DNA from: Clostridiales bacterium
GTDB lineage: Bacteria > Bacillota > Clostridia > Saccharofermentanales > Saccharofermentanaceae
Assembly (NCBI GenBank): GCA_017480325.1
Contig: JAFVAY010000012.1
Location: forward strand, 62,001 to 126,000
DNA: 64,000 bases
Reading direction: 5' to 3'
In this document: one piece after another, positions 16,114 through 24,341 of the stretch
How positions within the stretch are numbered: position 1 is the stretch's first letter
Layout of the letters: every line of letters begins with the position of its first letter
Position numbers and translations under genes: made by a program
Notes under the pieces: generated by a model
Told to the model about the DNA's origin: nothing
Seen by the model: the letters and a program-made list of their open reading frames with translations, nothing else
Databases searched by the model: none

Positions 16114-16635
16114 TTATACTAAGCCGTTAGCCTTGAGCCACTTGGTAACTGCCGCACCCGAATCTGCCGCTCTGCTTCCCGTTATCGACAGTCCGCTCTT
16201 CAAAGTTGCGCCCCTGGCGTATTTCTTAACGTCGCGCTCGGAAGATCCCATACTGCTTCCTTCGTTCGTGCAAAGGGGAAGTATGGTCTTCCCTGTAAAG
16301 TCGTATCTTTCCAGGAAAGTTGCAACTGCCATAGGGATCGTGCCCCAGTAATTAGGATATGCAAGAATTATGGTGTCGTAATCGTCGATACTGTCGATGT
16401 AATGTGTAAGCTCAGGTCTCGCATCAGCTCTTAAATCCTTCTTGGCCTCATCAATACACGTCATATATACAGGAGAATAGGGCTCTGCCATCTCGATCTT
16501 GAAACTGTCCGCGTCGATCTTCTCGCCTATAATATTACATACGATCTCGGTATTTCCGACCTTAACGTATCTCATTGCACCACCGAAGTAATTCTCGTCT
16601 GCTCTTGAGAAATATGCTATCAATGTCTTTGCCAT
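16114..16635 (-). CDS. Flavodoxin-like protein
   Basis: 173 residues. Opens with TLIAYFSRADENYFGG and has AYPNYWGTIPMAVATFLE, a flavodoxin_4-type layout with an FMN-loop insertion. CTNEGSSMGSSERDVKK is the last flavin loop. Probably an FMN oxidoreductase acting with other electron carriers. It lies 41 nt after the EcfA-like gene, so it could be the last gene of the long ABC/ECF operon. Its stop codon abuts an acyltransferase remnant. Confidence 0.88.
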   Translation of the reverse strand: MAKTLIAYFSRADENYFGGAMRYVKVGNTEIVCNIIGEKIDADSFKIEMAEPYSPVYMTCIDEAKKDLRADARPELTHYIDSIDDYDTIILAYPNYWGTIPMAVATFLERYDFTGKTILPLCTNEGSSMGSSERDVKKYARGATLKSGLSITGSRAADSGAAVTKWLKANGLV

Positions 16636-16676
16636 TTTTAAGTCCTCCGTTGCTTTGCTGAATTTGTTTTATATGT

Positions 16677-18095
16677 TTACATTCTCGCATCAGTCCTATA
16701 CATCTCATTGTCAAATTTAATAGTAACCGTACAAGCATTTCTGAGGAGTTCTATATCATGAGTAACTATAATTACCGTCTTCCCCTTCTCCTGCAGCTGC
16801 TTTAATAACCTCGACACCTGAAGCATATGTTCATAATCAAGTCCGCTTGTAGGTTCGTCGAACAAAATGATGCTTCTTCCTGATGCAATAGCAGATGCCA
16901 CAGCCACACGTTGCTTCTGTCCGCCGGACAATGCCAAGGGGTGTTTATCAGCATATTCTCTAAGGTCCAATGCCTCGAGGATCTCAAGCGCTTCTTCCTT
17001 GTTCTCCTCGTCCTGGGATATCATTACCTCTTCGAGCACACTGTCCGTGAAAAGCTGATGATTCACATCTTGCATGACCATATAGATGTTTCTGCGCCTC
17101 ATTTTATTATTCCAGCGCTCGCTTCCTACTGTCAGCGTCGCTTTGCAGGTTCTCTCCATGCCGCACAAGCACCTTAGAAAAGTTGATTTTCCTGCACCGT
17201 TTGCTCCGACTATTCCTATGATTTCACCCGAGGGTATCTCTAGCCTCGGAATATCGAAGATAGGCTTCTCGCCCTTGTACGAGTATTTCATATCAGACAG
17301 AATTAACTTCTCCTGTCCCGTATGATCGCATACAGAAATCTTGATGTCAGACGGGTCTGTCATCTTCTCCGCTCTTAGCCCTAATTCATGAAGCTTATCT
17401 TCTGGCATAGAACTTATTTCTTTTGAAGTGTATTCCTTTACTATTCTGCCGTCGTTCATGAGCAAAGCCCTTGTGATATACGGGAAAAGATACGATATTC
17501 TGTGTTCTGCAATCAGAATGGTCTTGCCTTCCTCTTTCCATGATGCGATCATCTTCTGAAGCTCACATATTCCCTTGTAATCAAGATTTGCAGACGGCTC
17601 GTCCAGGACGATTATATCTACAGGCTCAACAGCGATGCTCGCACAGGCGATCTTCTGCTTCTCGCCGCCGGACAATTTGAAGATGCTCCTGTCCATCAGA
17701 TGACCCATGTCATGTTTGTTTACGACAGTGTTTATCCTCTGTTCTATCTCTTCCGGCGCTATTCCGAAGTTCTCACATCCGAAAGCCAGTTCACTTGTTG
17801 TATCGACATTGAAGAACTGGCTTCTCGGGTTCTGGAAAACTGTTCCGACATGCCGCGAGATCTTCCGAAGTGTGGTCGTTGAAACATCCTTGCCTCCAAC
17901 CGTGACCTGACCTGTTAATATCCCCTGGTAAAAATGCGGAATAAGACCGTTGACGCATCTTACCAACGTGGATTTACCGCATCCTGAGGGACCACATACC
18001 AGTACCACTTCTCCATCGTTTACAGTGAGATTTATTTCCTTTAAGCTCTCCTGCCTTTCAGTGTATTGATAAGATACATTATCAAAAAAGATCAT
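16677..18095 (-). CDS. ECF transporter energizing ATPase, two fused ABC domains (EcfA/CbiO-like)
   Basis: About 472 residues from the ATG at 18095, which overlaps the EcfT stop (ATGA); the longer ORF has no ribosome site. Two ABC domains in tandem: Walker A GPSGCGKS and signature LSGGEKQK in the first, GANGAGKS and LSGGQKQR in the second, each with a D-E-P Walker B. This fused A subunit powers an energy-coupling-factor transporter together with the T and S proteins encoded just upstream. Cytosolic face of the membrane. Confidence 0.92.
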   Translation of the reverse strand: MIFFDNVSYQYTERQESLKEINLTVNDGEVVLVCGPSGCGKSTLVRCVNGLIPHFYQGILTGQVTVGGKDVSTTTLRKISRHVGTVFQNPRSQFFNVDTTSELAFGCENFGIAPEEIEQRINTVVNKHDMGHLMDRSIFKLSGGEKQKIACASIAVEPVDIIVLDEPSANLDYKGICELQKMIASWKEEGKTILIAEHRISYLFPYITRALLMNDGRIVKEYTSKEISSMPEDKLHELGLRAEKMTDPSDIKISVCDHTGQEKLILSDMKYSYKGEKPIFDIPRLEIPSGEIIGIVGANGAGKSTFLRCLCGMERTCKATLTVGSERWNNKMRRRNIYMVMQDVNHQLFTDSVLEEVMISQDEENKEEALEILEALDLREYADKHPLALSGGQKQRVAVASAIASGRSIILFDEPTSGLDYEHMLQVSRLLKQLQEKGKTVIIVTHDIELLRNACTVTIKFDNEMYRTDARM

Positions 18096-18811
18096 ATGAA
18101 GAACCTCCCGATCCCCCACCAGATAAAACAGGTCACACAGAGTGTAATTATGATCCAATCAAATATTCCGAATCTGATCTTCCAGATACAGCTTCTTCTT
18201 TTCCCAACATCAAGTCCCCGTGTCATGGCAGCTGCAGATAATTCTTCGCCTATGATCGAACAGGAGGCGATGAGAGGAACCATCCTGTACTCAACCGCTT
18301 CAGTTGATTTCTTTGCTCCCATTTCGATTCCACGCATTCGCATGGCATTATTAATGGCTCTAGACTCTTCAGCAACAGTCGGGAAGAATCTGAATATAAC
18401 GCTTATGGGGATAGTCAGCTTATCAGTAACATGCATTCGATTCATGGCTGCCAGGAATTCTGACACCTTAGTGGTTTTCACGATATATCTGGCAAGAATG
18501 ACCGTCGGAAGTATCTTCGTGATGATATACAGCATCAGGGCAAGAACAGACTCTATTGCCGTCAAATCATTCTGTAATGCAGTCTGTGCGAAGTAACTTC
18601 CAACATATATCGCGATAGAGATCAGACCTGCCTTCCATTCCTTCTCGATAAATAACAGGAGAACCGGAAGATATACAAGTATCCAGTAGAAAACAAACAT
18701 CCATTTCTCGCCTGCATTGCCAACGACAAACACCGAGCTTGTAAAAAGAAGCAGCAGTTTTGTCCTTGGGTCCAAGAACGAATGAACGTCTCTGTTAAGC
18801 CTGTATTCCAT
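18092..18811 (-). CDS. ECF transporter transmembrane T component (EcfT/CbiQ family)
   Basis: 239 residues. DPRTKLLLLF near the start, several membrane helices, and the coupling-helix region with Ala-Met-R-M-RGIE (AMRMRGIEMG) and AAAMTRGLDVG, the A-R-G-type motifs that dock onto the ATPases. Sits between the S-component gene (2-nt gap) and the fused A gene (4-bp overlap), the standard layout of a dedicated ECF system. Confidence 0.92.
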   Translation of the reverse strand: MEYRLNRDVHSFLDPRTKLLLLFTSSVFVVGNAGEKWMFVFYWILVYLPVLLLFIEKEWKAGLISIAIYVGSYFAQTALQNDLTAIESVLALMLYIITKILPTVILARYIVKTTKVSEFLAAMNRMHVTDKLTIPISVIFRFFPTVAEESRAINNAMRMRGIEMGAKKSTEAVEYRMVPLIASCSIIGEELSAAAMTRGLDVGKRRSCIWKIRFGIFDWIIITLCVTCFIWWGIGRFFI

Positions 18812-18813
18812 TT

Positions 18814-19398
18814 TTAAGCGATCCCGGCTTTTACGAAATGCTTCTTCAATATCTTAGTACCGATCCAACCGCCGATTATACCGCATGCAATATCAACCAC
18901 AAGCAATACAGGACACATCCATACCGGAAGCAGGCCGGTAACTGCATCAATGTATTCCTGACCGAAGTTCTGTCTTGTAGAGAAATACGCCTCCGCATTA
19001 AAGAAGATACCAAAGTAATTTGCCCAGCAATAGATGCCTGAGATCGCATATGCGATGATACCATTCCATTTACGGCTATAGTTTCCGGCACGATATATCA
19101 ATTCTGCAATAAGTCCCGAGACTGTTCCTACAGCCAGTGCATACCAGCTCATTCCTGTAACCCACATCAAGGCACCCATAAGGGTATTAAGGATCAGTAT
19201 CATTCCGAATTTCTTAACCTTAGTTAAGAACATCATATAAGGAATACCGGTAAATATCGGTACAAACACTACCAATAACAACATCATGACCGGTATTACA
19301 CCTGTCATGGCGACAGCACAGCAGATCACGGCACATATAGCCGTATAGATCCCTACATTGATCAGGTCTTTTGCGTTTAAGCGATTGTTCTTTTCCAT
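18814..19398 (-). CDS. ECF transporter substrate-binding (S) component, MptD/Trep_Strep type
   Basis: About 194 residues from the ATG at 19398, which has GGAGAGAG upstream. LNAKDLINVGIYTAICAVI at the start and about six membrane helices match the Trep_Strep/MptD family found with their own T and A genes. A basic end (KILKKHF) is also typical. Substrate of the family is not firmly known. Downstream of two ABC half-exporters, an arrangement I recall from other Firmicutes. Confidence 0.85.
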   Translation of the reverse strand: MEKNNRLNAKDLINVGIYTAICAVICCAVAMTGVIPVMMLLLVVFVPIFTGIPYMMFLTKVKKFGMILILNTLMGALMWVTGMSWYALAVGTVSGLIAELIYRAGNYSRKWNGIIAYAISGIYCWANYFGIFFNAEAYFSTRQNFGQEYIDAVTGLLPVWMCPVLLVVDIACGIIGGWIGTKILKKHFVKAGIA

Positions 19399-19434
19399 TT
19401 GTACTCTCTCCAATCTTTATAATTGATTTGTTAA

Positions 19435-21174
19435 TTACATCTTCCAGTTCTGTGATATAAGCTGCTGCTTGGTCATACGGCTGTATATACTGTCATAGCC
19501 GGCAAGCTCTTCAGGACTTCCCTGCTCCGCTACAACACCGTCCTTCAACACAACGATATGATCCGCATTGGCGATAGTCCTCATACGGTGAGCAATGATC
19601 ATTACAGTCTTATTCTTAATTAGTCTCGAGAGTGCTTCCTGGATTACGGTCTCGTTCTCTGCATCTAGAGAGGCCGTTGCCTCGTCGAGAAGTATTACCG
19701 GAGCATCCTTGAGGAAGGCTCTCGCGATAGATATTCTCTGCCTCTCACCACCAGAGAGCTCGCTTCCGTTCTCTCCGATATTTGTGTTGTACTTATCAGG
19801 AAGAAGATTCACAAACTCATCGCAGTTGGCAAGTCTTGCAGCCTCCATAACCTCTTCATCAGTGGCTCCGCTCTTGCCGATACGGATATTCTCCATAACC
19901 GAATTATTGAACAAGGTTACATCCTGGAATACGATGGAATACTTCGAGAGCAGGGTCTCCGGGTCCACTCTCGAGATATCCTCTCCTCCTAATGTGATCT
20001 TGCCGCTGTTTACATCCCAGAATCTTGCAGCAAGTCTGGATATGGTGGTCTTGCCTCCGCCGGAAGGTCCGATAAGTGCCGTCACCTGTCCCTGCTTGGC
20101 GGTAAAGCTTACATCCTTTAACACATCCGTATCGTCAGCATACTTGAAGCCCACGTGGTCGAAAACTATATCATATCCGTCGCAGCTTAAGTCTTCTGAT
20201 CCTGTCTGTATCTCATGCGACAACACTTCATCCAGTCGCTCACACTGTATCCCTGTAGCTATGATTGCAGCAAAATTCTGCAGGGATATCTCCATTGGTG
20301 CATAGAGTCTTGACACAAGCATCAGGAACATGAAGAAGGTCAGAATATCGATATCCCCTTTCGCGAAAAGCATTCCTCCCACAACCGCAGTAGTTCCGAT
20401 ACCAAGCTTCAGTATAATGGCTGCGGAATTCACATAAACTGCCATCTTAAGCTCGGTAAACAAGGCGAACTTCTCGACCTTTCTGATCTTGCCGTCAAGT
20501 TCATCCATATATCTGTCCTGAGCATTGTTAGCTCGCAGGTCTCTAATCGATTCCAGACATTCCTGTATGCCGTCAGCCATATCGAGCTTTACAGCCTGAT
20601 TCTTACGTACCGCTCTCTTCTCAGCACCCGAACATGTGGTAACAATTATGAATGCAACCGGGATTACCCAGAAGCTTGCAAGAACCATTCTCCAGTCAAA
20701 GAAGAAAAACATGCTGATTCCTACAAGACTTACGGAAGCTACTGCACCGATAAGCTCGGGAATCCAGTGGCTGGATGCAGTCTCAATCTGGGCACAGTCC
20801 CCCATTATATTCGTTGTCAAATCAGCAATGTTCTTCTTGCCAAAGTATGAGAGAGGCAGTTTTCTTAATTTCTCGGCGATTGCCGTTCTTCTGACGCCGC
20901 TCTCGCGATATGTTGTAAGGAATGTGGCGTTATATTGAATAAAGTTTGTGACAAAGACCAGAACTATTATGATGGCAGAACCAATGGCGTAGAAAGGTAT
21001 TCTGTCTTGGGTGAGGTTGTTCTCGAGGAGGTCTTTTATCAGTGTGTAAAGAATACCCGCTGTCATCATGAGAACAATATTCGTGACGGCTACGCTGATG
21101 CACGCCTTGATCATATCCACAGCGCCCTGTCTCGAGAGCGCGTATTTGTGCTGCAACTTCTCTACCATCTTCAT
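19435..21174 (-). CDS. ABC transporter half-exporter (membrane domain + ATPase), second of pair
   Basis: About 579 residues from the ATG at 21174, which overlaps the previous stop (ATGA). Six-helix membrane domain (residues ~25-310), then Walker A GPSGGGKT, signature LSGGERQR, Walker B ILLDEATASLD and H-loop IIAHRM. With the upstream gene it should form a heterodimeric type IV exporter. The linkage to an ECF importer resembles the YbtPQ/IrtAB-like pairs, which import rather than export, but direction cannot be read from sequence. Confidence 0.9.
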   Translation of the reverse strand: MKMVEKLQHKYALSRQGAVDMIKACISVAVTNIVLMMTAGILYTLIKDLLENNLTQDRIPFYAIGSAIIIVLVFVTNFIQYNATFLTTYRESGVRRTAIAEKLRKLPLSYFGKKNIADLTTNIMGDCAQIETASSHWIPELIGAVASVSLVGISMFFFFDWRMVLASFWVIPVAFIIVTTCSGAEKRAVRKNQAVKLDMADGIQECLESIRDLRANNAQDRYMDELDGKIRKVEKFALFTELKMAVYVNSAAIILKLGIGTTAVVGGMLFAKGDIDILTFFMFLMLVSRLYAPMEISLQNFAAIIATGIQCERLDEVLSHEIQTGSEDLSCDGYDIVFDHVGFKYADDTDVLKDVSFTAKQGQVTALIGPSGGGKTTISRLAARFWDVNSGKITLGGEDISRVDPETLLSKYSIVFQDVTLFNNSVMENIRIGKSGATDEEVMEAARLANCDEFVNLLPDKYNTNIGENGSELSGGERQRISIARAFLKDAPVILLDEATASLDAENETVIQEALSRLIKNKTVMIIAHRMRTIANADHIVVLKDGVVAEQGSPEELAGYDSIYSRMTKQQLISQNWKM

Positions 21175-22934
21175 GCACCTACCTTCCACTCTATTGACCT
21201 TGTGTATTCATCAAACATCTTCTTATACAAGCCGCCTTTATCCATGAGCTCTTTGTGTGTTCCGGATTCCGTCAATCTTCCGTTATCCATGACGAAGATC
21301 TTGTCAGCATTCATTACCGTACTTAGTCTGTGAGCTATCATGATGAGAGTCTTATCCTTCGCAAGCTCTTCAAATGCCTCCTGCACTTTGGTCTCGTTGT
21401 CCGGATCTGCGAAGGCGGTGGCTTCATCGAGGATCAGGATCGGAGCATCTTTAAGAACCGCTCTTGCGATGGTAATTCTTTGTTGTTCACCGCCGGACAG
21501 ATAGGTTCCCTTCTCGCCTATTACTGTGTTGATCCCTTTCGGAAGCTTCTCGATGATATCCATGCATTGAGCCTTCCTCAATGCCTCCAGAACTTCTTCC
21601 TCGCTTGCATCCGGTCTTGCCATCCGGACATTCTCGAGAATGGATTTCTTGATTAGTTTACTATCCTGGAAAACAAATGAGACCTGCTTCATCAGCGTGC
21701 TCTGAGAAATATCCTTAACGTTTACTCCGCCTATCAGAATCTCGCCGGAGGAGACATCAAAGAATCTGACCATAAGCTCAGCTAACGTGGTCTTTCCGGA
21801 ACCTGAAGGACCGACAAGCGCCACATGTTCACCGGGCTTAATCGCAAGGCTCACATCATTTACCGCATCCCTCGTTGCATCCTTATATCTGTAAGTGACA
21901 TTCTTAAGCTCCAGTCCGAAGTCTTCCGGCATCTTGTCAGATTTGCCGTCTTCCAAAGGAATAATCTCCATGATCTTCTCGACACGCTTTAAGGCATCAA
22001 TCAAGGTCATTTCCGCCTCACCGGAATACGCGATTTTGGTAAGGGCTATGGTAACAAGAGGCGTGATGATGATGTAATACATTATGTTCAGAACGGATGC
22101 ATTATCTACACCGTTTTTTGTAACCACGAAGGCTGCGATCACTATGAAGGCGAATATGGCATTGATGCAGGTCATAAAACCTGTCATCGGGAACCTGAGC
22201 AGAAGTGTGTAATCTGTTGCCCACTTACCGAATCCGTCTATGCAACTTTTGAATCTTTTGAAGGAATGCACTGTCTGCCCGAAGGTCTTTACTACCGGAA
22301 CACCCCTGACATATTCAGTTGCTTCGCTGCTCATGGTCTCGAGAGCATCCTGATATTCCTTCATCTTCTCCTGCATGCCTTTGCCCATCATGGACATCAT
22401 GCACACAAAACCGATCAGAGCAGGAATCATGCAAATAAGACCGATCTTCCAATCAAAAGCAAACACCAGTACAAGCAGCCCTATCGGGGTAATTGCTGCG
22501 ACGGTCTTATCGGGAATGTTATGCGCTATATAAGTTTCCGTAGCGGCAGTTGAATCGTTTACGATCCTTCTTATCCTTCCTGTACCGTCCTCATCAAAGA
22601 CACCCAAGGGCAATGTGATTATCCTTCTCATAAGAGAACTTCTCATATTCGCCTGCACTCTGAATGCCGCTATATGCGTGCAAAAGAGCGCCATTATATA
22701 TACAAGTAATGCTCCGACGATCAAGGCTACTGCCGCCCAGGCATATCCCTTAATGTTCTCCGGATCTTCACCGTTTACCGCCGTCCTTATGACTTTCCAA
22801 AGCTCATAATACGGAATAAGCGTCATGACAGCGCTTATGGCTGCGAAAATTCTTCCGAGCGTAATCAGGTTTTTATGTCCGCCGGCATATTCCCTGATCA
22901 GCTTCATGTGATCAAACTTTTCTGTTTTACCCAA
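21171..22934 (-). CDS. ABC transporter half-exporter (membrane domain + ATPase), first of pair
   Basis: About 587 residues from a TTG at 22934, placed 9 nt after GGAGG; the ORF extends to 22973 but without a better start. Membrane domain, then Walker A GPSGSGKT, signature LSGGEQQR, Walker B ILILDEATAFAD and H-loop IAHRL. First gene of a five- to six-gene operon (ABC, ABC, S, T, A, flavodoxin). The promoter region holds palindrome site 5. Confidence 0.9.
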   Translation of the reverse strand: MGKTEKFDHMKLIREYAGGHKNLITLGRIFAAISAVMTLIPYYELWKVIRTAVNGEDPENIKGYAWAAVALIVGALLVYIMALFCTHIAAFRVQANMRSSLMRRIITLPLGVFDEDGTGRIRRIVNDSTAATETYIAHNIPDKTVAAITPIGLLVLVFAFDWKIGLICMIPALIGFVCMMSMMGKGMQEKMKEYQDALETMSSEATEYVRGVPVVKTFGQTVHSFKRFKSCIDGFGKWATDYTLLLRFPMTGFMTCINAIFAFIVIAAFVVTKNGVDNASVLNIMYYIIITPLVTIALTKIAYSGEAEMTLIDALKRVEKIMEIIPLEDGKSDKMPEDFGLELKNVTYRYKDATRDAVNDVSLAIKPGEHVALVGPSGSGKTTLAELMVRFFDVSSGEILIGGVNVKDISQSTLMKQVSFVFQDSKLIKKSILENVRMARPDASEEEVLEALRKAQCMDIIEKLPKGINTVIGEKGTYLSGGEQQRITIARAVLKDAPILILDEATAFADPDNETKVQEAFEELAKDKTLIMIAHRLSTVMNADKIFVMDNGRLTESGTHKELMDKGGLYKKMFDEYTRSIEWKVGA

Positions 22935-22985
22935 CTTCTTTGTCCTCCGTTTTATATAATCTTTTGTTATCAATTATTACTTTCA

Positions 22986-23001
22986 GTTAGCTAACGCTAA
23001 C
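22986..23001. promoter_or_regulatory. GTTAG-N6-CTAAC operator, site 5, with flanking half-sites
   Basis: GTTAGCTAACGCTAAC contains both the N6 spacing and a perfect 10-bp palindrome, GTTAGCTAAC. A further CGATAGCTAAC lies at 23009-23019 and recurs inverted upstream of the neighbouring TetR gene. The -10 is less clear here (AATAAT 7 bp downstream on the minus strand). Confidence 0.65.
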
Positions 23002-23025
23002 TCGAAAACGATAGCTAACGAGATT

Positions 23026-23047
23026 AAAAAAGAGCCTTGCGGCTCTT
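23026..23047 (-). terminator. Intrinsic terminator of the TetR gene
   Basis: On the minus strand AAGAGCC, loop GCAA, GGCTCTT, then T-run. The TetR stop codon lies inside the stem. It separates the regulator from the ABC/ECF operon, which therefore needs its own promoter. Confidence 0.85.
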
Positions 23048-23666
23048 ACTGACTGATTCCCATTATTCTTAACCACCCCGGCATGAAGAATTTTTGTACC
23101 GTATCCAGGTATTTTATGACTTTTGCATCGTCGTAATCGTGTATGATCGGCTCAAAGCACGCCGTCAGATATGCTGACAACAGCATATGAAGCTCCTGCT
23201 CGCTTATGTCTACTACGGGATACCCTTTATCCTTTAAGTATTCTATCGCCTCTAAGAATTCCTTCTGGTTATCTTCAACATAATCGTGAATAAAGTGCTC
23301 GTATCTGGTTCCGCTTGAACGGGACATAAGAAGAATAAACTCGTCTCTTCTGGGAAGGATTATCTCCTTTACCATATCAACGAAGTTCTCTCCGAATAGA
23401 TCCTTATCGGGAACACCATCCTCAAGAAGACTGTATTTCTTGCTTGTATGCTTCTCGGTCCAGCTTCTGATACTCTCAACAAGAGGCTTCACCATAGCAT
23501 CAAACATGGCATCCTTATCCGCATAATGTCTGTATAGTCCGGCTGAAGTCATACCGGCGCGAGCTCCAATGCTTCTTATGGAAGCACCCTCGAAGCCCTT
23601 CTCCAGAAACTCTTCTTTAATGGCTCTGTTTACTCTATCGTGGCTTAATGACTTATCTCTTGGCAT
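23046..23666 (-). CDS. TetR/AcrR family regulator upstream of the ABC/ECF operon
   Basis: About 206 residues from the ATG at 23666. HTH at about residues 26-50 (ASIRSIGARAGMTSAGLYRHY), followed by a DKDAMFDAMV helix. Position suggests control of the ABC/ECF operon. Its own promoter holds a different palindrome (23691-23712), but an 11-bp sequence CGATAGCTAAC is shared by both promoters, so it is a candidate reader of GTTAGC-type sites. TATAAT lies 1-2 nt before this ATG, so the true start may differ or the mRNA may have another promoter. Confidence 0.85.
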   Translation of the reverse strand: MPRDKSLSHDRVNRAIKEEFLEKGFEGASIRSIGARAGMTSAGLYRHYADKDAMFDAMVKPLVESIRSWTEKHTSKKYSLLEDGVPDKDLFGENFVDMVKEIILPRRDEFILLMSRSSGTRYEHFIHDYVEDNQKEFLEAIEYLKDKGYPVVDISEQELHMLLSAYLTACFEPIIHDYDDAKVIKYLDTVQKFFMPGWLRIMGISQ

Positions 23667-23690
23667 ATTATATCTCGATTGCGTCAACAG

Positions 23691-23712
23691 CGATTGTTAT
23701 CGCTGTTAGCTA
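23691..23712. promoter_or_regulatory. Probable TetR autoregulatory operator
   Basis: AACAGCGAT-TGTT-ATCGCTGTT: 9-bp perfect arms, 4-bp centre, directly upstream of the TetR start at 23666. It is followed at once by AGCTATCG, which completes an inverted copy of the CGATAGCTAAC element found before the ABC operon. Confidence 0.7.
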
Positions 23713-23741
23713 TCGTAGATTACTTTAAGTCCATAGATTTG

Positions 23742-24341
23742 TCAAACTTCATTTTCTTTAAGCGATGATCTAATCCTGCTTAAAGACTCAGGCGTTATTC
23801 CAAGATATGTGGCTATATATCGCAGAGGAACACGCTTTGAAAGCATGGGATATGTTTTCCTGAATGCAAGATACCTTTCCGTGGCGTTCTCGACCAGAAA
23901 GCCGTTCTCCCTATATACCTTGTAGCGTATCCCGCTTTCCAAGATAGATATCCACGCCTTCTTCAGATTCTCATCACCATAGATCAGTTCCTTCATGTCC
24001 TTCACTTCGAAAAGCATTACCGTAGTATCCTCGAGAGCCTCCCAGTTGGACTGCATCTCGTTAAATTCGATCATTCCTGAATCGATGCACCAGCCTGCCT
24101 CTGCTGCGAAATACTGCGTTATGTCATTCCCGTCTTTATCGACATAGTAGCTTCTAATAACGCCGCTTATCACCAGCCCGGCAGTAGTAGTCTTATCGCC
24201 TGTTCTGGCGATGATCTCGCCCTTTGAATAGACCTTGAATCTCGAGAATCCGATAGCTTTAGAAATGGCCGCTTCAGAGATTTTTAAATCAAACCCGTCG
24301 GACAGTTCCTTAAGTTGCTTTATAAGATTTGCTTTATCCAT
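23742..24341 (-). CDS. Crp/Fnr family transcriptional regulator
   Basis: About 199 residues from the ATG at 24341; the longer ORF runs back into the GGDEF gene. Cyclic-nucleotide-binding beta-roll (FKVYSKGEIIARTGDKTT, then GLVISGVIRSYYVD) and a C-terminal winged HTH (LRYIATYLGITPESLSRIRSSL). No Cys set for an Fnr Fe-S cluster is seen in the N-terminus. Overlaps the diguanylate cyclase stop by 8 bp, so a shared signalling role is plausible. Ligand unknown. Confidence 0.88.
   Translation of the reverse strand: MDKANLIKQLKELSDGFDLKISEAAISKAIGFSRFKVYSKGEIIARTGDKTTTAGLVISGVIRSYYVDKDGNDITQYFAAEAGWCIDSGMIEFNEMQSNWEALEDTTVMLFEVKDMKELIYGDENLKKAWISILESGIRYKVYRENGFLVENATERYLAFRKTYPMLSKRVPLRYIATYLGITPESLSRIRSSLKENEV

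Noticed and set aside
19595-20305. 236-residue plus-strand ORF
   Set aside because: Antisense shadow of the ABC half-exporter; Ser-rich composition and no ribosome site.
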